Source: Vombatus ursinus
Taxonomy: Eukaryota > Chordata > Mammalia > Diprotodontia > Vombatidae
Assembly: GCF_900497805.2 (NCBI RefSeq)
Contig: NW_020954713.1
Coordinates: 6,211,333-6,275,332 of the forward strand
Reading direction: 5' to 3'
Length of the DNA stretch: 64,000 bases
In this document: one piece after another, positions 53,810 to 64,000 of the stretch
Position numbering within the stretch: position 1 is the first letter of the stretch
Layout of the letters: every line of letters begins with the position of its first letter
The notes under the pieces: generated by a model
Told to the model about the DNA's origin: nothing
What the model saw: the letters and a program-made list of their open reading frames with translations, nothing else
Database searches by the model: none
Translations under genes and position numbers: made by a program

Positions 53810-53970
53810 ATGAATTTGCAATCATAAGACCCAGGTTTGAATCTTGGCTCTGTTACTATGTATATGACTTTAGGCAGTCTCTTTGATTCTCAGTTTCCTC
53901 ACCTGTAAAATTAGAGCATTAGATAATACAACCACTAAAGTTCCTGCTCCTATAAGTCCTATAATATTCA
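53810..53970 (+). repeat. MIR SINE
   Basis: 'agacccaggtttgaatcttg', 'tctcagtttcctcacctgta', 'aaagttcctgctcctataag'. Confidence 0.75.
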
Positions 53971-54164
53971 TTATGACATTCTTGGCATTCAGAAGAATGG
54001 GGACATTATATAAATAAAGCCATATAAAATGTAGAGGTCTGTATGATGCTTGTGGCACTTTGGATTGGATCCATAATGGTCCTGGGTTTTATAGGTTTCC
54101 TGCCTCCAGTTGATTATTTTATAGTAGTGTTCACTAACACCACACTTGGAAAACAGAAGACAAT
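53971..54164. other. Unique sequence flanking the donor
   Basis: No repeat recognised. It joins directly to the 91-bp segment. Confidence 0.35.
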
Positions 54165-54255
54165 CTCTTCACAGTCACAAGGGGCTATAAAAAACTTCTG
54201 TAACCTGTTTTCTAGTAAGGAACATTCACTCTACTAGCTCACAAAAGACTGAACT
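54165..54255 (+). repeat. Donor copy of the 91-bp duplication
   Basis: CTCTTCACAGTCACAAGGGG at its start and AAAAGACTGAACT at its end. Matches 55587-55677 at 89 of 91 bases. This copy is embedded in unassigned sequence that continues naturally on both sides. Confidence 0.8.
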
Positions 54256-54556
54256 AGGTTTAACCAACAGCAATAAATTTGGCATCAGGAGGAAACCAAG
54301 TGAGAGAAATCCTCCCCCCAAGTGGATGTTTTTAATAAAGTCCCACACAAGAGAAAAGAGGCCTGCTAATGAAATTGTTTCCAGGGCAATGTCAGATACT
54401 TGACTAATGGGCCAGCTTTCCTGTAGGAAGAGTTCATTGCCAACAGGTGATAAAGAGCTATCTGAATGTTTTTCTAATCCTGTGAAGTAGATTACAGCAC
54501 CACTGGAAAAGAGTTGTTCTTTTAAAAAAATGACCCTTTGTTCCAAGGAGAAGCTT
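54256..54556. other. Unique sequence, no gene seen
   Basis: No recognised repeat. Part of a 164-codon minus-strand frame (54226-54720) that continues into a SINE; not supported as a gene. Confidence 0.35.
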
Positions 54557-54809
54557 ATTGTTATTGTTGTTGTCGTTGTTGAGTTGTGTCTGACTCTTTG
54601 TGACCCCATCTGGGGTTTTCTTAGCAAAGATACTAAAATGGTTTGCCATTTCATTTTCCTGCTCATTTTACAGGTCAGGAAACTGAAGCAAACGGGATTA
54701 AGTAACTTGCCCAGAATCATACAGCTAGTAGAAATCTGAGCTGAATTTAAACTCAGATCTTTCTGACTTCAGGCCTTGTATTCTACCCACTGCACCACCT
54801 GGCTGCCCT
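54557..54809 (-). repeat. Long tRNA-headed SINE, minus strand
   Basis: 'ttgttattgttgttgtcgtt', 'cccatctggggttttcttag', ending at the head 'tgcaccacctggctgccc'. Confidence 0.9.
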
Positions 54810-54984
54810 GTAAAGAGATGCCTAGGATCGTTCAAAGCAATGGATTATTTCCCAAAGGCCATCTAGTTTGCTCTCTGGTACCTGTTCCCTTCTAGTGCCA
54901 GTCCAGAACACATGCACAATGCCTGAATGCAAGTCATGAAATACCACAGTCAATTAAAATTGAATGTTACCCAAAGGGCAATGA

Positions 54985-56460
54985 CGGAGGTGAGTCAGTA
55001 AGTTAGTAAACAATTACTAAGCACCTATAATGTGGCAGGCACTGTGCTAAGTGCTGGAGATAGAAAGATAAAAAGTGGTCCCTGCTCTCAAAAAGTTCGT
55101 AGTCTAATGGTGAAGAAACACACAATTATGTACAAATAAGCTATGTACAAGTTAAATTGGAGAATATGAAGTGAAGGAAAGTACTAAAACAAAGAATCAC
55201 AGGAAGGCTTTCTATGGAAGTTGGGATTTCAGCTGGGATTTAAAGGGACTCAAGGAAGTTGGGTGGCAGAGTTGGGGAAGGAGAAAATTCCAGGCATGAG
55301 AGATATGTGAAAAATACCTGGATTTGGGAGATAGAGGGTCTTGCAAAAGGAATAGCCAGAAGGATAGTATTACTGGATCCTACTATTATACATGGGAGAG
55401 GACAGTGTAAGATATAAGAAGATGGGAAGGAAGGGGATGGTTATGAAGATTGTGAATGCCAAACAGAGGGCTTTATACTTGATCCTGGAGGTGATGGGGA
55501 ACCACTGGAATTTACTGGGTAGATTAGTGACCTGGTCATATTTAGGAAGATTACTCTGGTAGCTAAGTGGAAATAGACTATAGTGACTCTTCACAGTCAC
55601 AAGGGGCTATAAAAAACTTCTATAACCTGTTTTCTAGTAAGGAACATCCACTCTACTAGCTCACAAAAGACTGAACTTGAGGCAAGGAGACCCACTAGAA
55701 GGTTTTTGCAATAGTCCAAGTGTGAGGTGATGAGGAACTGCACCATGGTGATGGCAGTGCCATAGGAGAGAAAAGGGCATACATGAGAGATGTTATAAGG
55801 GTAAAATCAACAGGCCTTGGCAACAGATTGGCTATAGGGGAGGAAAGAGAGTGAAGAGTTGAGAATAATACCTACGTTGTGAGACTGGACGTTTGGGAGG
55901 GTGTTGATACCCTCGACAGTAATGGAGAAGTTAGGAAGAGGGGTAGGTTTAGGGGGGGAAAGATAATGAGTTCAGTTTTAGACATGTTAAGTTTAATATA
56001 TCTTCAAGACGTTCACTTCGAGGTGTCTAATAGGCACTTGAAGATATGACACTGGAAATCAACAGAGACGTTGGGGCTGGAGAAGTAAACTTGAGAATCA
56101 TAAGCATATAAATGATCATCGAATCCTTGGGAACTAATGAGATAATCAAGTAAAATAGTATCGACAGAGAAAAGGGGTCAGAACAGAGTCGTGTGGGATA
56201 CTCATGGTGAGTAGGCAATAAAGACGCAAAGGAGAATGCAAAAGAGAATGGGAAGGAGTGTTAGCGTAGAAGAACAGGAGAGCTCAGTATCCCAAAAACC
56301 TAAAAAGAGTTTCAAGGAGTGATCAAGGTGATCAACAGTGTCAAGGCCTACAGGGAGGTCGAGAAAGCTGAGAATTGAGAAAAGGCCATTATATTTGGAG
56401 ATCATTAAGTAATTAATTAACTAAGCAATCATTGGTAACTTTGATCAGAGCAGTTTCAGT
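54985..56460 (-). repeat. L2 LINE, 1.4 kb, with a templated insertion
   Basis: Reverse of L2 from the 3' end 'gcacctataatgtggcaggc', through 'aggtgatggggaaccactgg', 'taatgagttcagttttagac' and 'cagagtcgtgtgggata' into the RT region. Matches the complement of 25855-27122 in order. Interrupted at 55587-55677 by sequence that is not L2. No intact frame. Confidence 0.9.
55587..55677 (+). repeat. Inserted copy of the 91-bp duplication
   Basis: Two differences from 54165-54255 (G/A near 55622, T/C near 55648). L2 sequence resumes with 'tgaggcaaggagaccc'. No poly(A), no target-site duplication and no terminal inverted repeat, so it looks copied by template switching during repair rather than transposed. 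Confidence 0.8.
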
Positions 56461-56544
56461 TAAATGATGAGGTCAAAAGTCAGACTGTAAAGAATTAAGA
56501 AGAGAGTGAAAGGAAAGGCAGAGGAGTGAGGAGGTTTCAAATCA

Positions 56545-56835
56545 TCACCAACTTCACAGGACATGAGCCTTGAAAATGTCATCGTAGAGATGTATGACCA
56601 GAAAAGAAGATGGCTCAGCCATGTAAAGAGAATGAGGGATCATGGATGAGCAGCATGGAAACCCCACTGGTTTCCACACAACACCAAGAAAACTAGGGGA
56701 AATCCATTGGCAAGTTGAGTTGACCCCTGGGACAAAAGCCACCCAGGATGAGAGGGAATGGATGGGTCGTTATCTGCCACATGGACATCAGCAAGATCGC
56801 AGGAGAACTAGCAAACCAAATGGATCTTCAATGCA
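56545..56835 (+). repeat. RTE LINE ORF 3' remnant
   Basis: Conceptual reading gives MYDQKRRWLSHVKRMRD near 56590, comparable with the conserved RTE C-terminal 'KRRWAGHVARM.D' block, then KKTRGNP and EGMDGS. Stops break it. The RTE tail is not seen nearby. Confidence 0.6.
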
Positions 56836-57129
56836 CTGACAGGGAAAATCAATACATGATAGTTATTTAAATACTGGGCAAGCTCAGTACTCAAAGATGC
56901 ATGCTTCTGCCAAAGAAAAGAGTTCTGTTATCCTGGCCACAAAACCCCTGGGTTCCCCAACCTTATTTCCTTACTTTGATGTCAACTCCACTTAACAAAC
57001 ATCCATTAGGCATCTATTCAGGTCAAATTATGTCTGTAGATACAATCCCAGTACCATCTTCTACCCTAAGACCTCCCTGCTATCCAAGTACTAGCAGCTT
57101 CTCTCCCTGATTACCTTGTGTTTATTCAG

Positions 57130-57345
57130 TATGCATTCTGTATTTGTTGATTCTATATACATACATTCATACACATACACATGTATGTGTCTGTATGTAC
57201 GCACACACATTTCATATCTGCCAACAGAACGTAATCTCTTCTACAGCAAGGTTGTCGCATTCTTTGTATTTGTAGCCCAGGCACCAGCCTGGTGTCTGAC
57301 ACATGGCAGGCTCTTAATAAATATTTGTTGATTTTTTGGTTGGTT
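57130..57345 (+). repeat. L2 3' end
   Basis: 'tttgtatttgtagcccaggc', 'tgtctgacacatggcaggct', 'taataaatatttgttgattt', preceded by a TACA-rich run at 57155-57210. Confidence 0.75.
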
Positions 57346-58284
57346 TGTACTAGAAGATTATGTGTATTTGTAATTGACATTTTCCAAAGGAGATTTTTTT
57401 CCCCCAAGTTCATTTCTACTAACATTGAACAATTGTCTCAATAGCCTTTGGTGAAATATGTAAGATACCAACATAGGGATTGCTTAGGTAAGTGGCCCCT
57501 GGCCCCTGTAAATGTAAAATATAAAAGGAGCCCCTCATTGCCTGGGAACCAGGTGCCTGGGAATGGAGGGAGAATGGGTTTACAATTTAGCGTATTTGCT
57601 ATATAGTAGCATTATTCCCACCAGGTTTCAAGTCCAAAGCTCCCTGGGCTGGTGTCCCGCCATCATGGCTTCTCAGATTACCTGATGGCTGGTGGTAACA
57701 TTAAGCCTGGAATCCTGCCTCCAAGATCCTTAAGTCTTCTCCTCCAGGGTCCATGGACCACCTATACCTTGACCTGAATAGGGCAAATGAAAATACCACA
57801 AATGCCAAGCCTGTTTCTCAAGACCACATGACCTAAAGGGGCCAAAAAAGAAAGGTGAACCTTCTTCCCCCATACCCTGCTTAGTTTAAGATGCCCACGT
57901 TGGGAGTAAATGAGATTTTCCCCATCTCTAAGCCATGATGACATTGAAAAGAAAGAGAAAGACTATCCCAGTCTGGTATTTATAAAGAGGCAGTGAGATA
58001 GTCGACAAATCAAGGCTGCTTCTACCCATGTGATAGGGGAATTTAGACTATCTTCTCCCAGAAGCAGGTGCCTGGCATCTCCCACATGGATGCCTCTATG
58101 TTAGTTAGGTTAGTTAGGTTAGGTTATCTGGCCATGCACAAAGAAAATCAGTTTTATCAAGAGAAAATACCCTGTGGAAGGGCAAGAATGGCATGAGAAA
58201 AGGCTGAAAATACAGTCACTGGATAGAGGGCAATCTGGGAGAAGGATGAAGAAATGTCAAGGAAAATTTCCTCAACAAACACAT
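57346..58284. other. Unique sequence, no gene seen
   Basis: About 940 bp. A short TTAGG/TTAGT run lies at 58100-58124. No exon supported. Confidence 0.35.
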
Positions 58285-58370
58285 GGTTGTTCTGAGGGTC
58301 AAAGCAGATATTTGCAAAGCACTTTGCAAACCTCAAGTGTTACGCACATTTTAATGATTTTGATTATTGT
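58285..58370 (+). repeat. MIR-type SINE tail
   Basis: 'ttctgagggtcaaagcagat', 'ttgcaaagcactttgcaaac'. Confidence 0.55.
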
Positions 58371-58989
58371 TGTTATTGTCATTATTATTAATATAATTTA
58401 ATGTTGATGTAATATTGATATAATTAATCATCATCTATAGACTATGGGATTGCCTTGGGGTATAGCACGTAACTCAGTCCAGATTCAGTCCATTCATCTT
58501 TTCTGTGTTGAGTCTCCTAAAGAGATTTTGATTTTTAAGTGGTCAGTTAATTTATTCCCTTGTGGGTTTCTAAGTCATGCTTTATAACAACATTCCTCCA
58601 TCACCTCCTACCACCATCCCATGATGCCATTACCTGTTTTTATAAGCATGCTGGTGTTCGTCATATTTGACTTTCAATTCCTTTCCACTCGGAGACAATT
58701 CTGCTTAATAAACAAACATTGCTTAAGGTTCTACTCTATATAGGCTTGTTCTTCACCTTTGGAAGAGGTAATAAGGATAATTATGGCAGGGTCCCGGGTT
58801 CTCATGGAGCTTACGTGGATATCTGTATGTGACATGCTTTCATGCACATACCAAGTTCCAAATCCCAAGGATGCTGAAGTGAAGATCACACAGCTTAAGC
58901 AGAAAAATCAGTGATTAGCAGTCCCACCTCCTCATCTTAGCTCTTCTATCTGATTTTCAAGCTCAACCTATTCAAGGATGATACCATTC
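58371..58989. other. Unique sequence, no gene seen
   Basis: TTA-rich at 58355-58435. Nothing else recognised. Confidence 0.35.
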
Positions 58990-59165
58990 AATAATTGATC
59001 AACAAGCATTTATTAAGTGCTTACAATTTGCAAAGCAGTCACAAATAAAAAGCAAAAACTGCGGCTTCCCTGAAAGACTTTACATTGTAATGGGGCAAAC
59101 AGCATGTATGTCAACAGGAACATGCAAAATATAGAGGGAGGAGAAATACTCAACAAGGTAACCTG
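58990..59165 (-). repeat. L2 3' end
   Basis: 'gatcaacaagcatttattaa', 'gtgcttacaatttgcaaagc', 'acattgtaatggggcaaaca'. Confidence 0.75.
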
Positions 59166-59240
59166 ATTGAGAATTCCCTATATCCCAGGCCCTGTGTGTT
59201 CCTCCTTTGGGGGAAATGATAAGGAAGGATAACACAGGGA

Positions 59241-59512
59241 ATAATAATAATTGTCATTATTATAACAACAACAGCTATTATAATCAGCTAGCATTTATAT
59301 AGTGCTTTAAGGTTTACAAAGGGTTTAACCTATGTTATCTCAGTTGACCTTCACAACAACCCTGGGAGATATCTGCATTTTACAGATGAGGAAACTGAGG
59401 CATCAAGAGTTTACCTCACTTACCCAGGATTACAGAACTAAGTGTCTAAGGCAGGGTGAACTCCGGTCTTCCTGACTCCAGTACTCTATCCATTGATCCA
59501 CTTAGCTACCCT
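59241..59512 (-). repeat. Ther1/MIR3 SINE, full length
   Basis: 'agctagcatttatatagtgc', 'cacaacaaccctgggagata', 'cagatgaggaaactgaggca', 'ggtcttcctgactccagtac', head 'tgatccacttagctaccc'. Confidence 0.85.
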
Positions 59513-60598
59513 TAGCTATAACCAGAAAATATAATATAAATGAGAGCATGATGAGCTGACAAAGGCTCTTATTCTATGCTGACAAACAAGATGGAGAGAC
59601 ACCATTTAGAAAACAGAGGGATTAAGAGCTAGTTGAGTGCTACAAATCAGGGAACATCGCAAGTATAACCTTCCTAGACTTTGGCTCCTACCTCCTTCAC
59701 AAGGAAGCTGAGGATCCAGAGGTGGGCATGTAGATTAGGTACATGGGAGGAGATAGAAAGCTCGTTTCTGAAAAACAATGAAAAATGTTGGCACTTGTGA
59801 GCTGGGTGAGATTGTAAATGAGGGAGGAGCAAGGATCTTATTTCCAGAGGGCAAGGTGGATTTGTTCCTGCTTCCTGGGGGACCATCTCTTAATCCCCAG
59901 TGGGTGGTGGTCTGCACAGATAGGCTCTGTTTGGTGCAGAGTACCATTGGGAAAACTTCCCCCTTAAGAACAGAGGCATCAAAGCATTCTGGGATAGGAA
60001 ACATCCGTATCTGAACCTCTAAGCATGTGATATTAGTGGGTCCATTTCTGGTGATGTTAGGCTCTATTTCTTAGAAAGTTTCATCACTAATGGCATTGAA
60101 AAAACCACAACATTGTTTATGTTAAAAAGTCTCTGTTTTTGTGAAATTACGTTTTGTGATTGGTGGATCACTGCCAAACGAAGCAGAAAAATCACAGGAA
60201 TAATATAATTCTTCCCAAGCACATCTTCACATAGGTTGTGGTGTTTTGATGCATTTAGCATGTCTGCAAATGATTTGCGTAGCTCTCCTTTCATGTTATA
60301 GGTAGTTAGCTTAAAGATTCAAAAAGCATTTAGCAACTTTGAGATCTTCCCAAGATAAAACATGCCCTATATTTAGACAATGTAAAAGTCATAAATCTCT
60401 ATGCTGAACACACACACAAATGCGTGCCCTTACAACTTTTTAAAAATTTTCAAATTCACAAAGACATGACTTTAAGGAATATGAATTATAGAGAAGCTGG
60501 AAAAGGAGATAGTATACCATCCATAAATACCGAGCGTGATGACTTCTCTGGCTATGGCACAGGGCCATTAGCATTTTTGTTCCCTCTCAGAAGGAGAG
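59513..60598. other. Unique region with the best conserved-element candidate
   Basis: Nearly 1.1 kb with no recognised repeat. 60080-60370 is AT-rich but complex, with runs such as GAAATTACGTTTTGTGATTG and GCAAATGATTTGCGTAGC that look like clustered binding sites (CRE-like TTACGT, octamer-like ATTTGC). Small frames on both strands do not resemble genes. Confidence 0.4.

Positions 60599-60644
<46 letters not shown>
60599..60644. repeat. (GT)23 microsatellite
   Basis: Uninterrupted GT run. Confidence 0.95.
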
Positions 60645-60647
<3 letters not shown>

Positions 60648-60699
60648 AACCGCAGACGTGCACTTATTTTCTATATCACGCTGTGCAAGTGTGGGAGCA

Positions 60700-61820
60700 T
60701 CCCAATATTCTATCCTAGGGCCTCTTCTCTCTTTACTTTTTCGTAGCATCAGGAGCTATGGCCTTAATTATCTTCACTTTACATATGCCTCACTGGTCTA
60801 TATATCCAGGCCAAGTCTCTGCCTTGAATTTCAGTTCTGCATCACCAATTGCCCTATTGGACATTTCACACTGGATACCCTGGAAAGATGTCAAATGCAA
60901 CATGACCAAAACTGAACTCATTATTTTCCCCCAGACTGTCCCCTCTTGTAAATTTCATCCTGTCAAAGGGACCAGCATCCATCCAATCTCCCAGGTTTGT
61001 AATTTCAGTCTTATCAGTATTCAGTAATATCTCCCTCACCCCATATATACATTTGGATGCCATATCTTTCCATTTCTCCTACATAAGCTCTCTCACTCCC
61101 CTTTTTGGCTATCTATTTCACAGAGCTATCTATTTAGTGTCAGAGTTTGTCACCTCCTCAAATTATTGCAGCAGCCTCCTAATTGGCCTCCTTGACTCAA
61201 GTCTGTCCTCACTCCAGTTCATCCTACATGTTGCTGCCAAAGTGATTTTCCTTAAGTTTAGATCTGAATGTATTCCTCCCCTACTCAATCAACTCTAATG
61301 GCTCCCTGTTGCCACCCCTCCATTTTTAAAGCCCTTTATCACCTTGGTTTATGTATCTTTCCAGGCTCCCTGAACATCACTCCCTCTCCCACACTCTAGC
61401 TTCCAGCCACATTGGCCACCTCACTATTTCTAACACAAAGCCCTCCATCCTGTATGTCTGTGTCTTTATACTGGCTGTCCCCAATAGCTGGAAGGGACTC
61501 TGCATTCATCCCAACTCATAAAATCATTATCTTCCTTCAGGATACCACTCAAGCACCACTTTCTATATGAACCTTTCCTAATCCCCTTTCCTTATCCCCC
61601 AGACATCAGTGCCCTACCTCTCAAGCTACAACATATAGAACTACTTTGTATCAATGTCTTTACAGCTTTTCTGTATGTAGTCATATCTTTACTTATCATT
61701 TTCCCTGTTATTATATAAAACCACTGAGATCATTTCATTGTGCTTGTAGCTCCAACACTCAGAAGAGTGCCTGGTACAGAGGAGGCACTCAATAGATGTT
61801 TATTGATTGAGTGTTTGAGG
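60700..61820 (+). repeat. L2 LINE, 1.1 kb
   Basis: 'aatgcaacatgaccaaaact', 'attattgcagcagcctccta', 'catgttgctgccaaagtgat', 'cccctactcaatcaactcta', then the 3' end 'agagtgcctggtacagagga' and 'aatagatgtttattgattga'. Overlapping frames of 81-89 codons are remnants of its ORF or chance. Confidence 0.88.
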
Positions 61821-61874
61821 GTAATTTTGAGGGGTAAGACAAGAGAGGCTGAGAGATGAGTTAGGAAAGATTTC

Positions 61875-62060
61875 AGTGTGAAGCAGCTTATTGTAGAGAA
61901 TAGAGCTCTAGGTTTGGAATTTCAAAGATCAAGGTTTAAATCCCTCCTCTAACACTCAGTAGCTGTGTGACTCTGGCTAAGTCACATAGTTTCTCTGTAC
62001 CTCAGTTTCTTCATCTGCAAAATGTGTGAGTTGCACTTAGGGGGCCTCTGGAAGCTGGGA
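61875..62060 (+). repeat. MIR SINE
   Basis: 'tagctgtgtgactctggcta', 'ctgtacctcagtttcttcat'. Confidence 0.8.
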
Positions 62061-62225
62061 GGAATTTAGAGGTTGTCTAGATTGACCAGCTCATTTTACA
62101 GATGAGGCAATTGAGGCACAGAGAGTTTAAGTGACTTGCCCAAGATCATGCAGGTAGAATGTGTGGCAGAGCTAAGGTATGAACCATTTATTTGGCTTCT
62201 TTCTGCCCTCTCACCCTGCCTCATG
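62061..62225 (-). repeat. MIR3-type SINE
   Basis: 'gaatttagaggttgtctaga', 'cagatgaggcaattgaggca', 'gtgacttgcccaagatcatg'. Confidence 0.7.
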
Positions 62226-62380
62226 ATAGAAGATAGGCACTATAGATATTATCATTTTTACTCTATAGAGTTTAAGTGACTTTCTCAGAGTCACACAGCT
62301 AGTAAGTGTGAGAAATATCATCTGAATCTAGGTCTCTTGATTCCAAGCCTAACATACTTTCCACTATGCCGGGTTATCTG
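62226..62380 (-). repeat. Ther1/MIR3 SINE fragment
   Basis: 'agtcacacagctagtaagtg', 'ttgattccaagcctaacata'. Confidence 0.65.
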
Positions 62381-62414
62381 TTAAAAGGAGTAACATTTTT
62401 TTTCACATGAGCAT

Positions 62415-62630
62415 GATTCAAATGAGCAAACATTTATGAAGCACCTACTACGTGCCAGGTACTGTGCTAAACGAGGGTCTTGCTCTCAATAGATACTAGG
62501 TTAGTAGGGGAAGACAGAACACATACGCTAATAAATGTAATAAAGCTAAAACACCATAGATATACAACAGTATACTACACTATAATATGAAATGCTATGA
62601 GATCAGAGGAAAAAAATAGGAGACAATTCC
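62415..62630 (-). repeat. L2 3' end
   Basis: 'gaagcacctactacgtgcca', 'gtactgtgctaaacgagggt'. Confidence 0.75.
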
Positions 62631-63043
62631 TAAGAGAATGTATGATGTTGGGTAAGTTCCTTCCCCTCATTCAACCTCAGTTTTCTCATCTGTAAAATGA
62701 AGTGGTTGGACTTGACGTCCTACCTACTTGATGCCCCTTTTAGCCCTAAATCTATTATCCTATGACTTGCTAAGAGAACATATGGCCTTGGGAAACATCC
62801 TTCTACCTACCCTCCATCCTCAGTGTCTTCATCTGCGCAGTGATGGGATTGGTCTAGATGGCATCTAAAATCCCTTTCAGCTCTAAATCTATAATCCTCT
62901 GGTTCATTAAGAGAATGTGTAGTCTTGAACAAGTTCCTTCCCTTCCCTGGTAATCAGTTTCCTCATTTGTAAAATGAAGGGCTCAAATTTGATGTCCTCT
63001 TAGATTCCTTTCAGCTCTGAATCCTGTTCTCCCAACTCTATAG
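62631..63043 (+). repeat. Tandem triplication of a MIR-like unit (about 138 bp)
   Basis: Units start TAAGAGAATG (62631), TAAGAGAACA (62771) and TAAGAGAATG (62908). Each runs through a MIR body ('aagttccttccc', 'cagttttctcatctgtaaaa') to 'cagctctaaatctataatcc'. The unit boundary is the same each time, so this is local tandem duplication, not three MIR insertions. Confidence 0.75.
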
Positions 63044-63064
63044 AGCCTACCTACTAATGGTTTC

Positions 63065-63255
63065 ATGGTGAAAAGTCACTGGATTGGGGCTCAAAGGATT
63101 TGGATTCTACTTCAGTTTCTCTCACTTGCTGTGTTAACTTGAAGCAAATCACCACCTTTCTCTGGGCTCACTTTTCTCATTTGTGGAATATAGAGTTTGG
63201 TCTATGAGTTCTCTTTGCACCCAGATGTCCTGAGGTTCTGTGTTCTATATTTAGT
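63065..63255 (+). repeat. MIR SINE
   Basis: 'gctcaaaggatttggattct', 'tctgggctcacttttctcat', 'gatgtcctgaggttctgtg'. Confidence 0.75.
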
Positions 63256-63799
63256 CACCAGACAGAGGGAGGCAGCTTTCCAATGTAGGGCCAGGGATAG
63301 AATATGAAACTAACAAGACCCTGAGTTTTGAAACAAAGAGTAGATGGAGAGACGGAGGTAGCAGATATGATTCAATGCTTTGTTCTAAGACACCACTATT
63401 AAATTGGGGCACTATGGTGCTGCCTGATCACTCTTCTCACAGGGAAGCCCAGTTCTAAATTATTTTTATTCGATTCTGAGCCACAGAGCCAAGAATATCA
63501 AGATGGTTTAAATAAAATTGCCCTCATACATTGATCTCCTTGACCCTGCTTCATGGCTGTAGTAAATATTCTGCAGTGAAACCGTTATCTCTTTTGCTTT
63601 AAAATGAGGTTAAATGGAAGCTCATGTACTAACTCGCTTCATGAATCTTCCCAAGTTACATCCTGCTGCCAAGACTTATTTGCAGAAGTCTGCTCTCTCA
63701 CCAACTTGGAGGAGTTTGGAGCTTAGTTTTAATGTGGAAAAATCCCAGAGCACAGACGTCCCTCAGGATGGTTCAACATATGTCCTGCTCAGGGGCAAG
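63256..63799. other. Unique sequence, no gene seen
   Basis: About 540 bp. An 85-codon plus-strand frame at 63614-63871 runs into an L2 tail and has no domain. Confidence 0.35.
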
Positions 63800-63890
63800 T
63801 GTGCCTCGTTTCTTAGGAACCCTCAGGACATCTCTGCATCTAGCAGTGCCTGGCACAGAAGAGGTGCTTAGTAAAGGCTTGTTGGGTGGT
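63800..63890 (+). repeat. L2 3' end
   Basis: 'cagtgcctggcacagaagag', 'gtgcttagtaaaggcttgtt'. Confidence 0.75.
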
Positions 63891-64000
63891 TGATGAGACT
63901 AGATTTCAGGCTGAGTCAAACTAGTTAGTCCCAAGTCTTGTCTGTGTGCCCCTTTGCATAAATTGTCTCTCCTACCTTGGAAGCTACTTCCTACAGGAGA

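Noticed and set aside
54226-54720. 164-codon minus-strand frame, the longest in the window
   Set aside because: Its N-terminal half is SINE sequence and the rest is unique DNA including the 91-bp donor segment. No domain, no splice context.
58100-58124. TTAGG-like telomeric repeat
   Set aside because: Only about five imperfect units in unique DNA; vertebrate telomeres are TTAGGG. Chance short repeat.
60424-60648. 74-codon frame ending in a Cys-Val run
   Set aside because: The end is the GT microsatellite and the start is unique noncoding DNA.

Overview
The window is vertebrate nuclear DNA, almost certainly from a marsupial (opossum or a relative). It carries the repeat mix typical of metatherians. 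There is a tRNA-headed SINE in a short poly(A) form and in a long form ending in AACAACAA. CORE-SINEs of the MIR and Ther1/MIR3 type are dense. Long L2 and CR1/L3 copies, RTE LINE remnants with an RTE-tailed SINE, and marsupial L1 and half-L1 (HAL1) 3' ends are also present. Which marsupial it is cannot be settled by eye. Family names are from memory, so subfamily labels are approximate, and boundaries without target-site duplications are good to about 10-20 bases.

No host protein-coding exon, rRNA, true tRNA gene, CpG island or promoter could be supported. The longest open frames are microsatellite translations, LINE remnants or chance frames. The window reads as intergenic or deep intronic sequence, about half to two thirds recognisable repeats.

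Layout. 1-5 kb: MIR, Ther1, L2 and CR1 fragments, an 80-bp-class mariner MITE, and a close inverted pair of short SINEs with target-site duplications. 5-10 kb: MIR3-type SINEs, a hAT element split by a SINE, three long SINEs. 10-15 kb: a hairpin beside (TA)21, a 220-bp polypurine microsatellite, a CR1 copy holding three further nested elements, and unique blocks. 15-25.6 kb: an L1 3' end carrying a palindromic hAT MITE, three copies of an RTE-tailed SINE, CR1 and RTE LINE fragments, TA-rich microsatellites. 25.6-35 kb: a 1.3-kb L2 with RT-domain remnants, hAT copies, unique blocks, an L1 3' end inside L2. 35-45 kb: a decayed half-L1/L1 on the minus strand split by a younger plus-strand HAL1 (38.4-41.2 kb), then opposed CR1 copies. 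45-57 kb: SINEs, a minus-strand CR1 and a minus-strand L2 that contains a 91-bp templated copy of sequence 1.4 kb away. 57-64 kb: unique blocks, a 1.1-kb L2, and a tandem triplication of a MIR-like unit.

The elements do not form a gene system. What ties them together is insertion order. SINEs sit in L2 and CR1, L2 sits in CR1 and L1, DNA transposons sit in L1 and SINEs, and several junctions keep target-site duplications that let the order be read. The most unusual points are two non-retroposon local templated duplications (54165/55587 and 1525/2232), the palindromic MITEs, the HAL1 copy with a doubled 3' tail, and the MIR triplication. I see no new biological system here.
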